Shown piece after piece: positions 1 through 12,110 of a stretch of 64,000 nt of DNA (its first letter is position 1; every line of letters starts with the position of its first letter). Origin of the DNA: Tretioscincus oriximinensis (lineage: Eukaryota > Chordata > Lepidosauria > Squamata > Gymnophthalmidae); NCBI GenBank assembly GCA_022410635.1, contig JAJVDF010000297.1, forward strand, positions 900,439 through 964,438. The letters run 5' to 3'. The notes under the pieces are model-generated. The model made no database searches. It worked only from the letters and a program-made list of their open reading frames with translations, and had not been told where the DNA came from. A program made the position numbers and the translations under genes.

Positions 1-117
1 TTTCTGCCCATCAGTTTCAAGGAATGCCTTCTGGTCCTAGTGTTGTGTGATAGAGAAAACCTTTTTTCTCTATTCACCCTATCCATCCCATGCATGATTT
101 TGTACACTTCAATCAGT
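1..117 (-). mobile_element. CR1 LINE fragment (C-terminal coding end)
   Basis: The minus strand matches the C-terminal coding end of the CR1 copy at 4648-6075: the same run from the LKLLGR-like segment back to the YKIMHGI region, with scattered differences. It is cut by the window edge on the left and stops at about 117, where unrelated sequence begins. It is non-coding today. Confidence 0.85.
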
Positions 118-999
118 AAAAGAGTGTTTCAAAAGCATATTAGAGATGATACCTTCTACATACAAATTCCTCTAATTCATATTGAAGTTCAGCATTTCAA
201 GTTCATTGGTGGTAAGATGGGAGCAGCAGTATCCACATGATGTCACTTTTAAGCCACTTTTGAGCTGTTTTCTCTCTTTTTTTCCATGAGCCATTTTTAT
301 AAGCAGAATTTTTTTCCTTTTTAATAAGCCAGTCCCTATCCCCCACCCACCCATTTGTATAGTTTAGATTCAAGAAGAGCCCATTTTAGGTGGGAAAAAC
401 CCACCTCTTTTATCAGGAGCTAAATTAAGAGAAGTACGTAGTTGGATTTTCCATCTATGCACTGGCTTCGACTGCGTGGTAGCAGCAGCCATGCACAAGA
501 CGTAGTAGCTATGTGACATGTTATGTCATGCCACATAGCGTACTGAAAGAGGCTATAAAACAAAGGAAGGGCAGATACTTTTGTGCCATCAAAGAGTTCA
601 AATTACACCCTAGCTCAGATGCATCTTGTTTCCCCTTTCATGTTTGCAGAAAGACAGTCCAGCTTTAATATCATTCTGTTCTAATATGCTGGAATGGACA
701 GAAATGAGGTTTTGAAACAACTAAGGAGAGTTTGGGTTAAAGACTTACACAACTGACTAAATCTTCTGTAATGTAATTTAAGCTTACTGTTCAGTGCCTT
801 TATTCATAATGGTAGATGGATGGGAGTTTATTGCCAGCTTTCCTTTGATTCCTTTCTGCTTTGCATTTTGTAAAGGTTTTAAAATCAATCTTTTGAATCC
901 TTAGAACTATATTTTATATTTAACAAGTTTACTTGGCTGGCTTGATATATTTGTGAATTTTCTCTCTCTGTCGCGCTCAGTATGTGTGCCTCTCATCCT
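118..999. other. AT-rich sequence, nothing recognised
   Basis: No repeat family, RNA or convincing reading frame was recognised between the CR1 fragment and the microsatellite. The short frames at 172-354 are ordinary chance frames. Confidence 0.6.
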
Positions 1000-1457
<458 letters not shown>

Positions 1458-4400
1458 TTGTGCATAAATTCTTTCACAATTTGTCTATAATTGGGAGACA
1501 TTGGTACATGGGGCTCTGAGGAGGACTTCAAGCAGCTGTTGTGCAGTGAGAGAGGTGCTGCCCGGGGATCAGCAAAGATGGGAAGGCCCGCTGCAATCCA
1601 CCATACCAGATGAGAGGAAGAGGAGGAGGCAGCTGGCCAGGGTTGGGTACTGGTTTGGCAGGGATTGCCACAGAAGAAAAGGGTGAGCTTCTGAGTTCAT
1701 GCAGGATAGAAGAGCATGGATGATGCAAGTGGTGCTGGCAGGAAGACAGGTGTGTGTGGACATTTAAAGTGCCCTTCCAATTAGAATTTGAACAAATGTT
1801 TTCTGCACACGTTTTTAGGCACCATGAGGATCCAGTCTGAAGGAGTGAGAGATTCCCACCCATAATCACTAGCTCAGGCAGGAGGATGCATGTCACTGTT
1901 GCATCCAGGATGACATCGTCCCAATTGCCCCGGCTGAGGGAGGGACAGGACAGATGAGGGTCCAGGTCATCCATGGCTGTTTGAGAGAGGCCATCATATA
2001 CGATACCTTTATATTATGTTTTTATATGTAATTTTAATATTGCAGTTTCCTTATTTCTGAAGATTATGAGCCACTGATGAAGACAGGAATATGATAGCAG
2101 TTGAAGGGCAATCATATCCACAGCTACATAGGACAAAAGGCCTCGGTTCTGCAAATCTGTTTTAGGATATTAATTTTTGCCCATTTTAAATATTGTTTTT
2201 TTTTTGCCTAAACTTAGGCCTTTTAGAAAATAACGTGAATACTTTGTAAAAATTATTTGGAAGAGTTTTGCAGTTAGATTTTGCAATTGAATGATTTTTT
2301 CCTTTATGTTAAGTGAAATGGATTTCAGTAGCAGTAAATGTGACCACATGTATTAGGTAGGAAATGCAATAGTGGAAAAAGTAAATGAGTTAACAGANAT
2401 AATCTGGAAGGATTCACAAAGAAACAATACAACAATTTTGCTACATTGTCGCTAATCGTTGAACACAAGACCAGGCAGGACCTGCAATAATGACTGTGTC
2501 TAGCATGACTTTGAGGCAGTGGGAATTCGACCACAAATTGGATGAAATATATGGGTTTTTTTATTGGATTCTGTAACAATTTGCAGGTGGAGATAATGAC
2601 CATTTCTCTCTTCCTTCTATCAGTCGTAGTGAGATAAGATCAATAATGCAAGAACAAATAATCTTGGTTTTCCTTTATTAAACTAAATCCCATTCTAGAT
2701 ATTAGAACAGCACCAAAGATCTTTTCAGAGAAGCCATAGAAGTAACTTTCAAAAATGAGGACCAAGAAAACTATCTCTCTTTCCTTTTTGAATTCAAAGA
2801 AGTAGCCAGATTTATATGGATACAAATTTCTAGCAAATGGGATGCACCTAAGGATTAACAAGAAAAAGTTAATTTCAGAGAAATAGCCATGTTAGTCTAG
2901 TTGAAAGTCCAGCAAAGGGACTAGTAGCACTAAGAGATTAACAGAGAAACGTAGGTGGCATAAGCTTTCGTAGACACATCTCCTTCTTCAGATGCATTTG
3001 AAAAAGTGGATGTGTCTATGAAAGCTTATGGCATCTACTTGTCTACTGTTAGTGACTAAGAAAAAGTTAAGCAGCTTGAGCTTTTAATGGCAAGTCTACT
3101 TCTCCAGATACTACGGAGTGTACAACTGCCTGGGAACATCTATAGTGGCGGAGTGCCTGAACAGGAATTGAAATGCAAATGAATGTAGAAGTGCTGAATC
3201 AAGTACAGTATAATGAGACCTATAAGTCTTTCTGAGGGAAGTGTAAAATATACAATATATGCTGTAGCCCTCCTAGCAGGAAGAAGTCTATGTACACATG
3301 AATTTGCTTCCCCTGTCTGACAGAGGTAGTGGGAAAGAAAAAGGAATCTTCTTTATAACCTGCAATTTTCTTTTGGCATCTGGAAGGATCCATATTCTTT
3401 CCTTCTTATTCCAATGAGGAGTAGGACTCACTATAGCTCAGTGGTGCCAAGCGCACTTTCTCTTTTTCACACCTTCTGTTTTATTGTGGTTGGAGATGTG
3501 GAGCATGGAAAGACATCTCCTTTTATTTAAGCATAGCTGTGTTGTGAACTACTTATGTGAATAAACATGGGAAAGAGGGAAAAGAAAGAGGGGAGAGGGT
3601 GGGAAGGAGGGAGGGAGGAATGCTGCATATGCACACATTGGGGAGTATTTTAGAGGTTGCAACATGCATGTGNCCAGCTGGAAGATGCAAATCCAAAATG
3701 CATGGTGTAATCCCTAATTATGGATTAGAAGAGGGATGGGAAAGCCAGCACCTACTTGCTACCATCTCTGACTTACTTTTAAGCTACTTTTCCAAAAATG
3801 GGTACAAATGCTGCCAAACTAAAATATTGTTGTTATTTTTTAAAAGATCCAGTGATAGCTAAATAGGCAGCCCCCCAAAAAATCACTTTGGCCACTATCT
3901 AATCCAGNAAGTGCTCTCTCAATACAGCCTGATTCACTTGGTATTACTGTAAAAAATGTAGATGGTTTTGCACAGCTGTAAATGTCATTTGGGGATAAAT
4001 TCGGCTTCATATGGACCCACCCTTTATTTGGGTTTAGCCTCCCATTGTTAATGCTGTTTGACAAATGAATGTACGTTCTGACTTCACCTCCCCTACTGTA
4101 ATGACCCAAAATGTGGGGATTAGCACAAGTGAAAAGTTTTTTTGTTTTGCTTTACTGTATTGCATAAACTGCAGCTAAATTCAGAAAATAACTGAGGTAA
4201 TCTGAGGCTCTTTAATATCCTGATTTGAACCTAATGATTCAGACAACGATTCNTGACTCATTAAGTTCAAACTTGGTTTCAGATATTTCACCTCAGATTT
4301 CCTCATGTTCTAGTGATTCAGGTCTGCAGTTCCATCTGTAGTTAGGAAACCTAGCAATGGGAATAGTGTGGTAAACAAAAGGTAGGGGTATATGTCTGTG

Positions 4401-4647
4401 CGAGAGTGAGCGTGTGGGAGTGAGGGACTGAGAAATTCAGCACTTCTGAAAGCTGAAAACTCTGTTCTTAAAATGAATACCAAATTGCATAAGATTTGTT
4501 TTAGGAAGGTTCTTAAGAAACATCATGTGAACTAAAATTAGCATAACAAATCAACTGACACAGTTAGGTGTCAGTTCCTATACAAATATCACTGGGCTTG
4601 GTTACACACATATTTTAAATCTTCTCCAGTCTTGAAGAAAAGCTTGA
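1458..4647. other. Unassigned sequence around the repeat at 2868-3062
   Basis: Apart from the interspersed repeat at 2868-3062, nothing was recognised. Single undetermined bases occur at 2398, 3673, 3908 and 4253. The 148-residue frame on the minus strand at 1528-1974 has no recognisable domain and overlaps other open frames, so it is not called a gene. A purine-rich patch lies near 3570-3625. Confidence 0.5.
2868..3062 (+). repeat. Unclassified interspersed repeat with internal inverted motif
   Basis: It begins with a GAGAAATAGCCATGTTAGTC segment followed by a GTAGCACTAAGAGATTAACA-like segment. It then has an internal inverted pair: CATAAGCTTTCGTAGACACA (about 2957) against TGTGTCTATGAAAGCTTATG (about 3010). 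The same modules occur inverted at 39118-39240 and direct at 39318-39470. It resembles repeats common in reptile genomes, but I cannot name the family. Confidence 0.6.
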
Positions 4648-5120
4648 ACATAAGAACATAAGAACATAAGAAGAACCATACTGGATCAGGCCACAGCCCA
4701 TCGAGTCCAGCATTCTGTGTCACACAGAGGCCCACCAGATGCACCTGGGCAGTCCGAACAGAGGAAAGCAAAATATGCTGCTCCTGTTCGTGACTCCATG
4801 CAAATGGTATTTCAAGAGTCCTGCCTGTTGCTCCATCCCGGAGGCTACATCCAGACAACTATCTTAGTATCCATTTATACCCTTAGTGTCCATAAACCTG
4901 TCTAGTCCTGTCTTGAAACTATCCAAGCTGTTAGCTACCACTACCTCTTCAGGAAGTAAATTCCACAGGCCGATGACCCTCTGGGTGAAAAAATACTTTC
5001 CTTTGTCTGTTCTCACTTTTCTACCCAACAGTTTTAAGGAGTGCCCTCTGGTCCTTGTGTTGTGTGATAGAGAAAACATTTTTTCTCTATTCACCCTGTC
5101 GATCCCATGCATGATTTTGT
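4648..5120 (-). mobile_element. CR1 LINE, 3' part
   Basis: Minus-strand CR1 3' end. The protein part includes LKLLGRKVRTDKGKYFF and GLWNLLPEEVVVANS, the end of the CR1 reverse-transcriptase ORF. A 3' UTR follows, then the terminal 8-base repeat TTATGTTC, seen on the plus strand as GAACATAA units at 4648-4670. Octamer tails are typical of CR1. The element continues at 5512-6075 after a 394-bp foreign block. Confidence 0.92.
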
Positions 5121-5511
5121 TTGCCATTGATTGGTCAGTTTACAGAGAACCCTGTCTCCTTGTTTATACCTCTCTCTTGTTTATAACCCTGCTCTTGGTT
5201 AATAACACTGTTTTTAACATGTTAATCCTGTTTTTATTGTTAACTACCCTGAAACCTTGGGTATGGGGTGGTATAAAAATGCAAATAAATAAAATAAATA
5301 TAATTTCTTAACTGTTAAACTGGATATTTTCAGAGTTATGCAACCNTGAATATTGAAGAGTCAACTTTCTCAGAACTCAAGGAACGTTCTGTCGTTACAT
5401 ATTCAAATTATTCACCCACTAGTTGAAAAGCCAGCAGTCACCGGTTTTTACATATTGGAAGAGATCTTATGTTCATGCTATTTGTATTTAGACAGAATCC
5501 ATAAAAATGGT
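5118..5511 (+). repeat. Left arm of a 394-bp inverted duplication
   Basis: This block equals the reverse complement of 11717-12110 over its whole length, apart from one undetermined base at 5346. It contains an L2-type LINE tail (5217-5302) and otherwise unique sequence. It sits inside a CR1 copy and is flanked by a 29-bp direct repeat of CR1 sequence (5092-5120 and 5512-5540, one real difference plus one n). An assembly misjoin is the likeliest explanation. A recent duplication with a long target duplication is the alternative. Confidence 0.9.
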
Positions 5512-6075
5512 CACTCTGTCGATCCCATGCANGATTTTGTACACTTCAATCAGATCACCCCTCAAANGTCTCCTTTCAAGGCTGAAGAGGCCCAGACGTT
5601 GCAGCCTTGCTTCGTAAGGGAGGTGCTCCAGACCCTTGATCATTTTTGTTGCCCTTTTCTGCACNTTCTCCAGTTCCAAAATATCCCTCTTGAGATGTGG
5701 TGACCAGAATTGAACACAGTATTCCAAATGTGGCCTCACCACAGATTTATAAAGAGGCAAAACAACATTTGCTGACTTATTTTCGATTCCTTTCCTAATT
5801 ATCCCCAACATGGNGCCTCACCACAGATTTATAAAGAGGCAAAACAACATTTGCTGACTTATTTTCGATTCCTTTCCTAATTATCCCCAACATGGAATTT
5901 GCCTTTTTTGCTGCTGCTGCACACTGGGTTGACATTTTCATTGAATTGTCCACTAACACCCCAAGATCCTTTTCTTGCTCGGTCACAGAAAGCTTGGTTC
6001 CCATCAGGTGGTAGGAGTATTTTGGGTTCTTTGCCCCAATATGCATGACCTTGCACTTGCTTAAGTTGAAGTTTT
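5512..6075 (-). mobile_element. CR1 LINE, central part, 5' truncated
   Basis: Continuation of the CR1 at 4648-5120. Minus-strand segments include KDLGVLVDNSMKM, RPHLEYCVQFWSPHL and [13 protein letters not shown], the region after the reverse-transcriptase palm. The catalytic palm is absent, so the copy is 5' truncated at about 6075. It contains an 81-bp perfect tandem duplication joined by one n (5733-5895), and further n at 5532, 5567 and 5665. It is not functional. Confidence 0.92.
5733..5895. repeat. 81-bp perfect tandem duplication joined by a single n
   Basis: Bases 5733-5813 are repeated exactly at 5815-5895, with a lone n at 5814. The pattern is expected when two overlapping contig ends are placed side by side without merging. 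It shifts the CR1 reading frame. Confidence 0.93.
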
Positions 6076-6484
6076 GAACTGAACTGAAAACCAGGTTTTT
6101 AAAAAATCTGATTTACTTTAATTCTTCCGGACTGAAGCCCCAGGCGCTTGATGGGCCAATGCAAAGCAATCACCCCAAAAAAAGAAAAAAGAAAATCACA
6201 CTTGTGACCTTGCAACATCTTTTTGAGGTGAAATTTATGTACCCATTATGACTCTACACTTTAAGATGATTCCATACCTCCTTGCATAGCAGATAGTTCA
6301 ATTAAATTTCTTATGAATGGTGCTTTAGGACCAAAGTTTTATCTTCCACTTTAGAAGTTTGTAGGCCAGGATGTTGTGACAATAAACACACTGGTCACAT
6401 GTGCAAATGGTTACACTTGTATCCAGCTTTGAAATAGCCTCTCCATGGTAATATGTTAAGTGTCTGGTAACTGGTTAAGACCTA

Positions 6485-6780
6485 GGCTGTATCCATATAA
6501 CACTTATTTATTTTTGGACTTCCCAATACTCCTGGTTGTTGGTGTATCAGTTTTATTTCATCTCATTCATACCATTGTATTCTGAGTTCTGTTGTTCTGT
6601 TAGATCCTGACAAGTGAGATTTTCTGGTCACATGACACATTTTCCCTTCAGCCATTTTGTTTGTTGATGGTCAAGAAAATGTACACTAATCCGTCCTACA
6701 AAATATAATTTGATCGTTTGGTGGTAGATCCCCTCACCTCTTACCTTACTGTCTTGATGATTTGTGAAGGAATTATTGTG
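6485..6780 (+). repeat. Unclassified old interspersed repeat (GGCTGTATCCA family)
   Basis: It starts with GGCTGTATCCA and shares, in order, several blocks with 17238-17600: TCTGTTGTTCT, GATTTTCTG, CATGACACA and CAGCCATTTT. The spacing is similar, with many substitutions. The start resembles the ends of the element at 26196-26398, so an old non-autonomous DNA transposon is plausible. No target duplication was seen. Confidence 0.45.
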
Positions 6781-7473
6781 GGAATTAAAACATACGTTAT
6801 TTGTACTAAGAACACAGATGATTCCATAAATTTATCTATCATTAATTTACCGTAATGTAATGTAAAGATTACAGTTCTAGGTTGTTGAAGGATTTTTTAA
6901 AAATGTAATTTCACATATGGCCCAGTATACAAAATATGGAGAAACAGAGATCGACTATTGATTATATAAGTGATCGTATGTATAAGGATCATATAATTCC
7001 TCTTTTCAACATAGATCAGCTAAAATGTATTTAGCAGAGAAGCACTCGCATAGGCTCCCTCCACATGCATGGTGAGCTACCTAATCACATACCCACATGT
7101 ACCTACTTTCTTTGGTATGTTCGAGGAGCACTGTGCTGCTATGACAACAACCATGATGCTGCCACCATGCTAATGTAGCTCCCAACATGTGGTGCACACA
7201 AGCTCCTCAATTGGCAATTTGGCACCTGGTCTTGTACGATTTCATGTGGAGATGTTATCCCAGCTGCAGAAGCCTTCCAGGCCACATGCCATTGGGAGTG
7301 CCTTGCTGGAGGGCTCCACTGCTGAATTGCCTTTTCCCTGCAATCAGAAATCGTGGAGTAGTGGGCCATTTCAGTGCAATCAGTGCCGATGGCCCACAAT
7401 TCAGTGCAATAGAGCAGCCTCCAGATCACTCCCATAGAGGGAAGTTTCTTCTGTGCAGATGCTGCCTTAGCAT

Positions 7474-7682
7474 TAGGCTGACCAGATGACCCCATTTGGG
7501 GGTGGGAGGTTGAAAACCCATTTTTGGAGTACCTCCCAGTTTTTTCTGAGGAAAAAAAATTAAAAAACAATTTTTTTGGGAAAAAAAATCTTTTTTTGAA
7601 ATAATTTTCCTCAAAAAAACCTGGGAGGCACCCCAAAATTGGGTTTTCAAACCCCCTCAAAAGGGGCCATCTGGTCAGCCTA
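7474..7682. mobile_element. Foldback (MITE-like) element, first copy
   Basis: Nearly the whole element is an imperfect inverted repeat. It starts TAGGCTGACCAGATGACCCC and ends GGGGCCATCTGGTCAGCCTA, with A/T-rich runs and a TTTTTTCTGAGGAAAA-type segment in the middle. A second copy is at 20385-20581. No clear target duplication is visible here, so this copy is probably older or its flanks have changed. Confidence 0.85.
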
Positions 7683-8605
7683 CAGTTGCTCCTCAAATTA
7701 TTTGCACATCACAGATTTTGGATAATAACCAGAAACAGTGCTTTGACAGCTATTCCCCACCCCGTTATCTGGTACATCTATTCTAAACACAGTACATCAG
7801 TTAAAACGTGTGGAAAATACAACCTAAATTCAACTTGCAAGCAACTTGCAAATTCAAATTAAACTTGATCCTGTATGGACACAGCCAAACCTTTCACCCA
7901 GCTGTTTAATGCAGTTTCCTCTGAAGATAATCTTGATACGATGGGAAGGGGCATGGGAGAGGGAAAGGGGAAAAGTCCTATATTTTACAAGTGTTTTAGT
8001 GCTTGAATTTCTATCGTATTTTTATCTGGCACCTCTGGATGAAGAATGTGTCATTCAAACCTTAAAAAAAACAAACACAACATCTCATCCAGTGTTTTTC
8101 ATTTTACTACCTTTACAAGTATCTTTATATGTGAAAGGAAGAGAAAAGGATGGTTAATTGTTTAGCTACACAGGATTTTTTGTTCTGTAGAGGTCTAGGC
8201 CATCTTCAAGATGGCTATGGGAAAGCTGATTTAAAAAGTCCACGAGATATGCATGGAACTGTGTTGGTATGTCTGCTGAAGCTTTCTGGCACAGCCTACA
8301 TGGAGTTTGCTATCTCCAACCCCCCTTCTTTTATTTCCTCTTTTTGCACCCGTGGATTTCTGTTGAAAGTTCTTTCCAATGCTATGCTGAATTACTCTCC
8401 AACGGTATTTTTATACTTAGCTGCCTGTCTGACAAACTTGGATGGAAAATCGTTAAAAAGGACATTGTGGAATTCATCCTGTTCATAAAAAAACAGAAGG
8501 GTGTAGAACAAGCTCCAGACACTATGATAAATGATTTTGTCAGTGCCCGATAGGTCATTTTTTGCAGAGAGAGCTCTGTACATCAAGCCAGGCTGGTCTT
8601 ACAAA

Positions 8606-8835
8606 CATGTCTGGTCTTATGGTTAGAGTGTCAAACTCCTATTTAGTATTGTTCAGATTGAATCCTGCACTCCTACATGAAGCCAGTTCAGTATTTTGGG
8701 TTAGTCATAGTCCTTAAGAGTTCTTCAGCCCCACCTGCTTCACAAGGTTTTCTATTGCAAAGAGAAGCACATATAGTTATTTAAGCTACTTTGTGTCTAT
8801 CGGAAGAACACCATATAAGAACTCTAGGTTCTTGT
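8606..8835 (+). mobile_element. Diverged tRNA-derived SINE
   Basis: The order of modules follows the squamate SINE body seen at 53815-54074. There is a tRNA-like head (GGTTAGAGTG near 8623, then a TTGAATCC B-box-like segment), an AGCCAGTTCAGTATTTTGGG region, a TCTTCAGCCCCACC segment and a TTTTCTATTG segment. The end ATAAGAACTCTAGGTTCTTG resembles the Bov-B-type tail of Sauria SINEs. Substitutions are many. Confidence 0.65.
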
Positions 8836-10211
8836 TTTTATCTATTTTTATTCCAGACTAAGGCTTGAAGAAGTTTCTCTCCCTTTCTCAGTATCTGGAG
8901 ATGTTTCAGTGAGACAGTGATACACCATTGGATGTCTCAGAATGGCAAGTCAGTAGCCCCAAGCTAAAAGTATGCCAGAAGGGTACGACTGTGCTGGAAT
9001 AGATCCAGAAGAATTCCCTGCAAGCTTCTAAGGTTCAAGGCTGATAAAGGCAGTCTCAGCTGTCTGCCCGAGCTCTTGTAACCATCTCTCTGTCAAACAC
9101 AATGGCTTTGTTTTTTCTTTGCCAGAGATGATTAACATAATCAGGGGGTCAGCTGTGTTTCTGTAGGTGTCATCTGGAGTTTCCTACTTTGACAAAATGA
9201 TAAGGGAGGGCTTTGGCTATGCTAGATAAATAAAAAGGTAGGCTGCTGAAAAATGCTTGTGAAAATGTGATTTGTTTACTTTGAGGATCTGGGATCTCTG
9301 TTCAGCTGTCTGGAATGAGTACACACTAATGACAGAAATGGCAGTGATCATAGCAATAGTTTTTAATAAGCAACAGATATATATATGTAATTGTCTAAAA
9401 ATGAATTTGTCCAACTGTCTTAACAGAATGCAACCGACTCCTATTATAATGATAGAGCTCCTTAGTTGCTAGTTTCCAAACCACATTTCATGTTATTTTT
9501 AATAACGAACTTCCTACCCACTCAACCCCCACATAACACATCAAAGCAACTGGCTGCACTTCTCTGTGGTCCAATTTCCTTTTCTGTGATTTGAATCACA
9601 TTACATTTTATTTTTAAAAAAAGAAAGAGGAAAAACATTTAAAGAACCCTTCTGAGTAAAGAAAACAAAACTGAACAGGAGACTTACTTCTGAGTATATA
9701 CATATATGATTGTGCTGTAATTTCTCTCGTTATACAGCTGAATTAATTGAAATTCATTTCAAGGCTCATAAACCAGGAAACAAACCCATTAACTATTCAT
9801 TGACTTAAAAAGAAAAACACCCAACAATTATACTACTTGGCAAAAAAGATAATGCATGAATATTTCAGGGAGGCTTTGCATCATATATTTTTGTTATGTG
9901 CCAGAAAAGAAATGTAAAAAGGTTTGTCTCATTCTTCCAGACTCCATTTGTGCTAACAGAGAAAATAAAGTCCTTACTGCAAATCGTATCCCAATTATTA
10001 GGCATCTACCACTCACATACTAGTGTACACTATTGGGTGGGGGGCAATGCTCCTGCACCATTCAAGCCACATCTCTCCCTGTCCAGTTGTGTCACCCCCC
10101 CCCCATTCAAACCACACCTCCATCTGCATTGTCCTCCCGCCCCAGCCCACCCCCACACATTGGTCACTATTGTTCTCTGTGAGTGTTTTCTATCTCTCAT
10201 TTCCTTCTCAA
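8836..10211. other. AT-rich sequence, nothing recognised
   Basis: No repeat family or supported gene was found. A poly-C stretch lies at about 10089-10104. The 138-residue frame at 9896-10312 runs through low-complexity C-rich sequence and into the SINE that follows, and shows no domain. Confidence 0.5.
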
Positions 10212-10384
10212 TGAGGTACGGTGGTACACTGGTTAACAGCCCTGGTGTTCCAGCAGAGATGCTGGAGTTTGGAATTCGGTGTCAGCCATGGAGAGAGGCG
10301 AGCGACCTCTAGTGGCCCCAGTTCTAGCCAACCCAGATATTCAAAAGCTGGAAACTGGACTTAGATAATAAAAAATCTTCTTCT
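10212..10384 (+). mobile_element. SINE-like element sharing modules with 54116-54418
   Basis: It has a GGTACACTGGTTAACAG segment like a pol III A box, a GAATTCGGTGTC segment, and then CCTCTAGTGGCC and TAGCCAACCCAGATATTC. The last two modules recur at 54116-54418. The end AAAATCTTCTTCT resembles the TTC tail of Sauria-type SINEs. The family is not named here. Confidence 0.5.
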
Positions 10385-10424
10385 TTATAAAATAAATAAA
10401 GTAAATAAGTAAGTAAGTAAATTA
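10385..10424 (+). repeat. AAAT/AAGT simple repeat
   Basis: A short run of AAATAAAT and TAAGTAAG units lies directly after the SINE-like element. Confidence 0.8.
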
Positions 10425-11716
10425 CACCGCAAGTGCAAAATACTGCTTAAATACGGCCCTGTATACACACAATTGTTCATTTTATCCTCCATTCCCAAGA
10501 AAGCGAAAACATTCCTATTGCTTTTTAAAAATGTATTTGCAAGAAAATAATTCAGGCTTATTCTTTTTTTCATAGTTTTCTATTCCATAGTTCACTAATT
10601 GAAAAAAGTAGCAACTTTACCATCATATCATTTCTTTTTATAAAAAATAATTTCGTCTAACTTTTTTTTATCTTTTGTTAGAAACTCAAACAGCATATCC
10701 ATTAATCTTAAGGTTAGTTGTCACAGTTTTTTTGAAAAACAAAATTACTGCAATCTATTTTCTAAAGCTTTCTCTCTCTCTTTTTTCCCCAAGAAATGCA
10801 TGGGTGTGCACAAAATGAACCTCCTTGTCACATGCAGAGATTATTACAGCAAACAGACATACACAATACATGGCTGTCAAAATTATCTATTATGAGTTTT
10901 TCTCTACCACAATTACCATTTATGTATTATTAGTGTAAGTACCTGCAGATGTAGACTTGAATTTGATTGCCAGATATGGCAGCTAGGAGGAGAGAAAGTG
11001 CTAACTCTAACCCTTCTTTTTTCCTTCCTTTCCTTCCTTCCTTATTTCTTCCTTCCTTACATTCCTTCTTTACTTTTCATCATTTCTTCCATACCTTCCT
11101 TCTTCCTTTCTTTGCCTTAAATTGCACCACCAGTTGAACCCTTAGGTGACCAATATTAAGAATTCCAGTTTAAAATAGTTCCAGAAATTGTGTAATCTCT
11201 GAAATGTGTCCAGAAGACTGTTCCATGCCTACCTTCCAAATAAGAAAGTTTTGATTGTGGAACCATTTCCTACCAGTGAAATGGCTCCAGCCTAACCCAC
11301 TTCTGCAGAACTGGACCAAGAGGATAAGGAAGAAATCAGCCTTATAGAGTCTTTAATATGAACTACTGTGCCAATGTGCAATTTGTGAATATTTTTCAGT
11401 GTTAGGGAATTAATTTTCTCCTCCAGTAATCACTGCAAAGTCCACCCAGCCAAAAACAAATCACCTTAGAACTGAACTTAATAAACACTGCACTATTACG
11501 AATTTCTTTAGGCTTGCTCAGTAGGCAATTACTGCTTTATGACTATTTTCTTTAATACACCTTTTCAATCCAATATAATTTTCTGAGCTTCCAGTTATTC
11601 TTTCTTGACCTTTTCTGGCATATTATCTTTTTTTTTCTTCTAGTTCTCTTAAGAGCAAGTGGTTTTGGCTTTAAGAAGTTCTGACTAACATGTACGTTAT
11701 CTTTATTCTGCTGTAC
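10425..11716. other. AT-rich sequence with a pyrimidine tract
   Basis: Nothing gene-like was recognised. A CCTT/CTTT-rich tract occupies about 11018-11108. The rest is AT-rich and unassigned. Confidence 0.5.
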
Positions 11717-12110
11717 ACCATTTTTATGGATTCTGTCTAAATACAAATAGCATGAACATAAGATCTCTTCCAATATGTAAAAACCGGTGACTGCTGGCTT
11801 TTCAACTAGTGGGTGAATAATTTGAATATGTAACGACAGAACGTTCCTTGAGTTCTGAGAAAGTTGACTCTTCAATATTCAAGGTTGCATAACTCTGAAA
11901 ATATCCAGTTTAACAGTTAAGAAATTATATTTATTTTATTTATTTGCATTTTTATACCACCCCATACCCAAGGTTTCAGGGTAGTTAACAATAAAAACAG
12001 GATTAACATGTTAAAAACAGTGTTATTAACCAAGAGCAGGGTTATAAACAAGAGAGAGGTATAAACAAGGAGACAGGGTTCTCTGTAAACTGACCAATCA
12101 ATGGCAAACA
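11717..12110 (-). repeat. Right arm of the 394-bp inverted duplication
   Basis: Reverse complement of 5118-5511. It includes an L2-type LINE tail at about 11930-12010 (minus strand), followed by unique sequence. Its flanks run on without any repeat boundary, so this copy looks like the native location and the copy inside the CR1 like the misplaced one. Confidence 0.9.

Larger units (their letters stand above)
6076..8605. other. Unassigned sequence around two repeats
   Basis: Apart from the repeats at 6485-6780 and 7474-7682, nothing was recognised. The long minus-strand frame at 7139-7696 runs through the foldback element and adjoining sequence and shows no domain, so it is not called. Confidence 0.5.

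Noticed and set aside
7139..7696. 185-codon open frame on the minus strand
   Set aside because: About a third of it is the foldback element. The Lys/Phe-rich part comes from A/T runs, and the rest has no domain.
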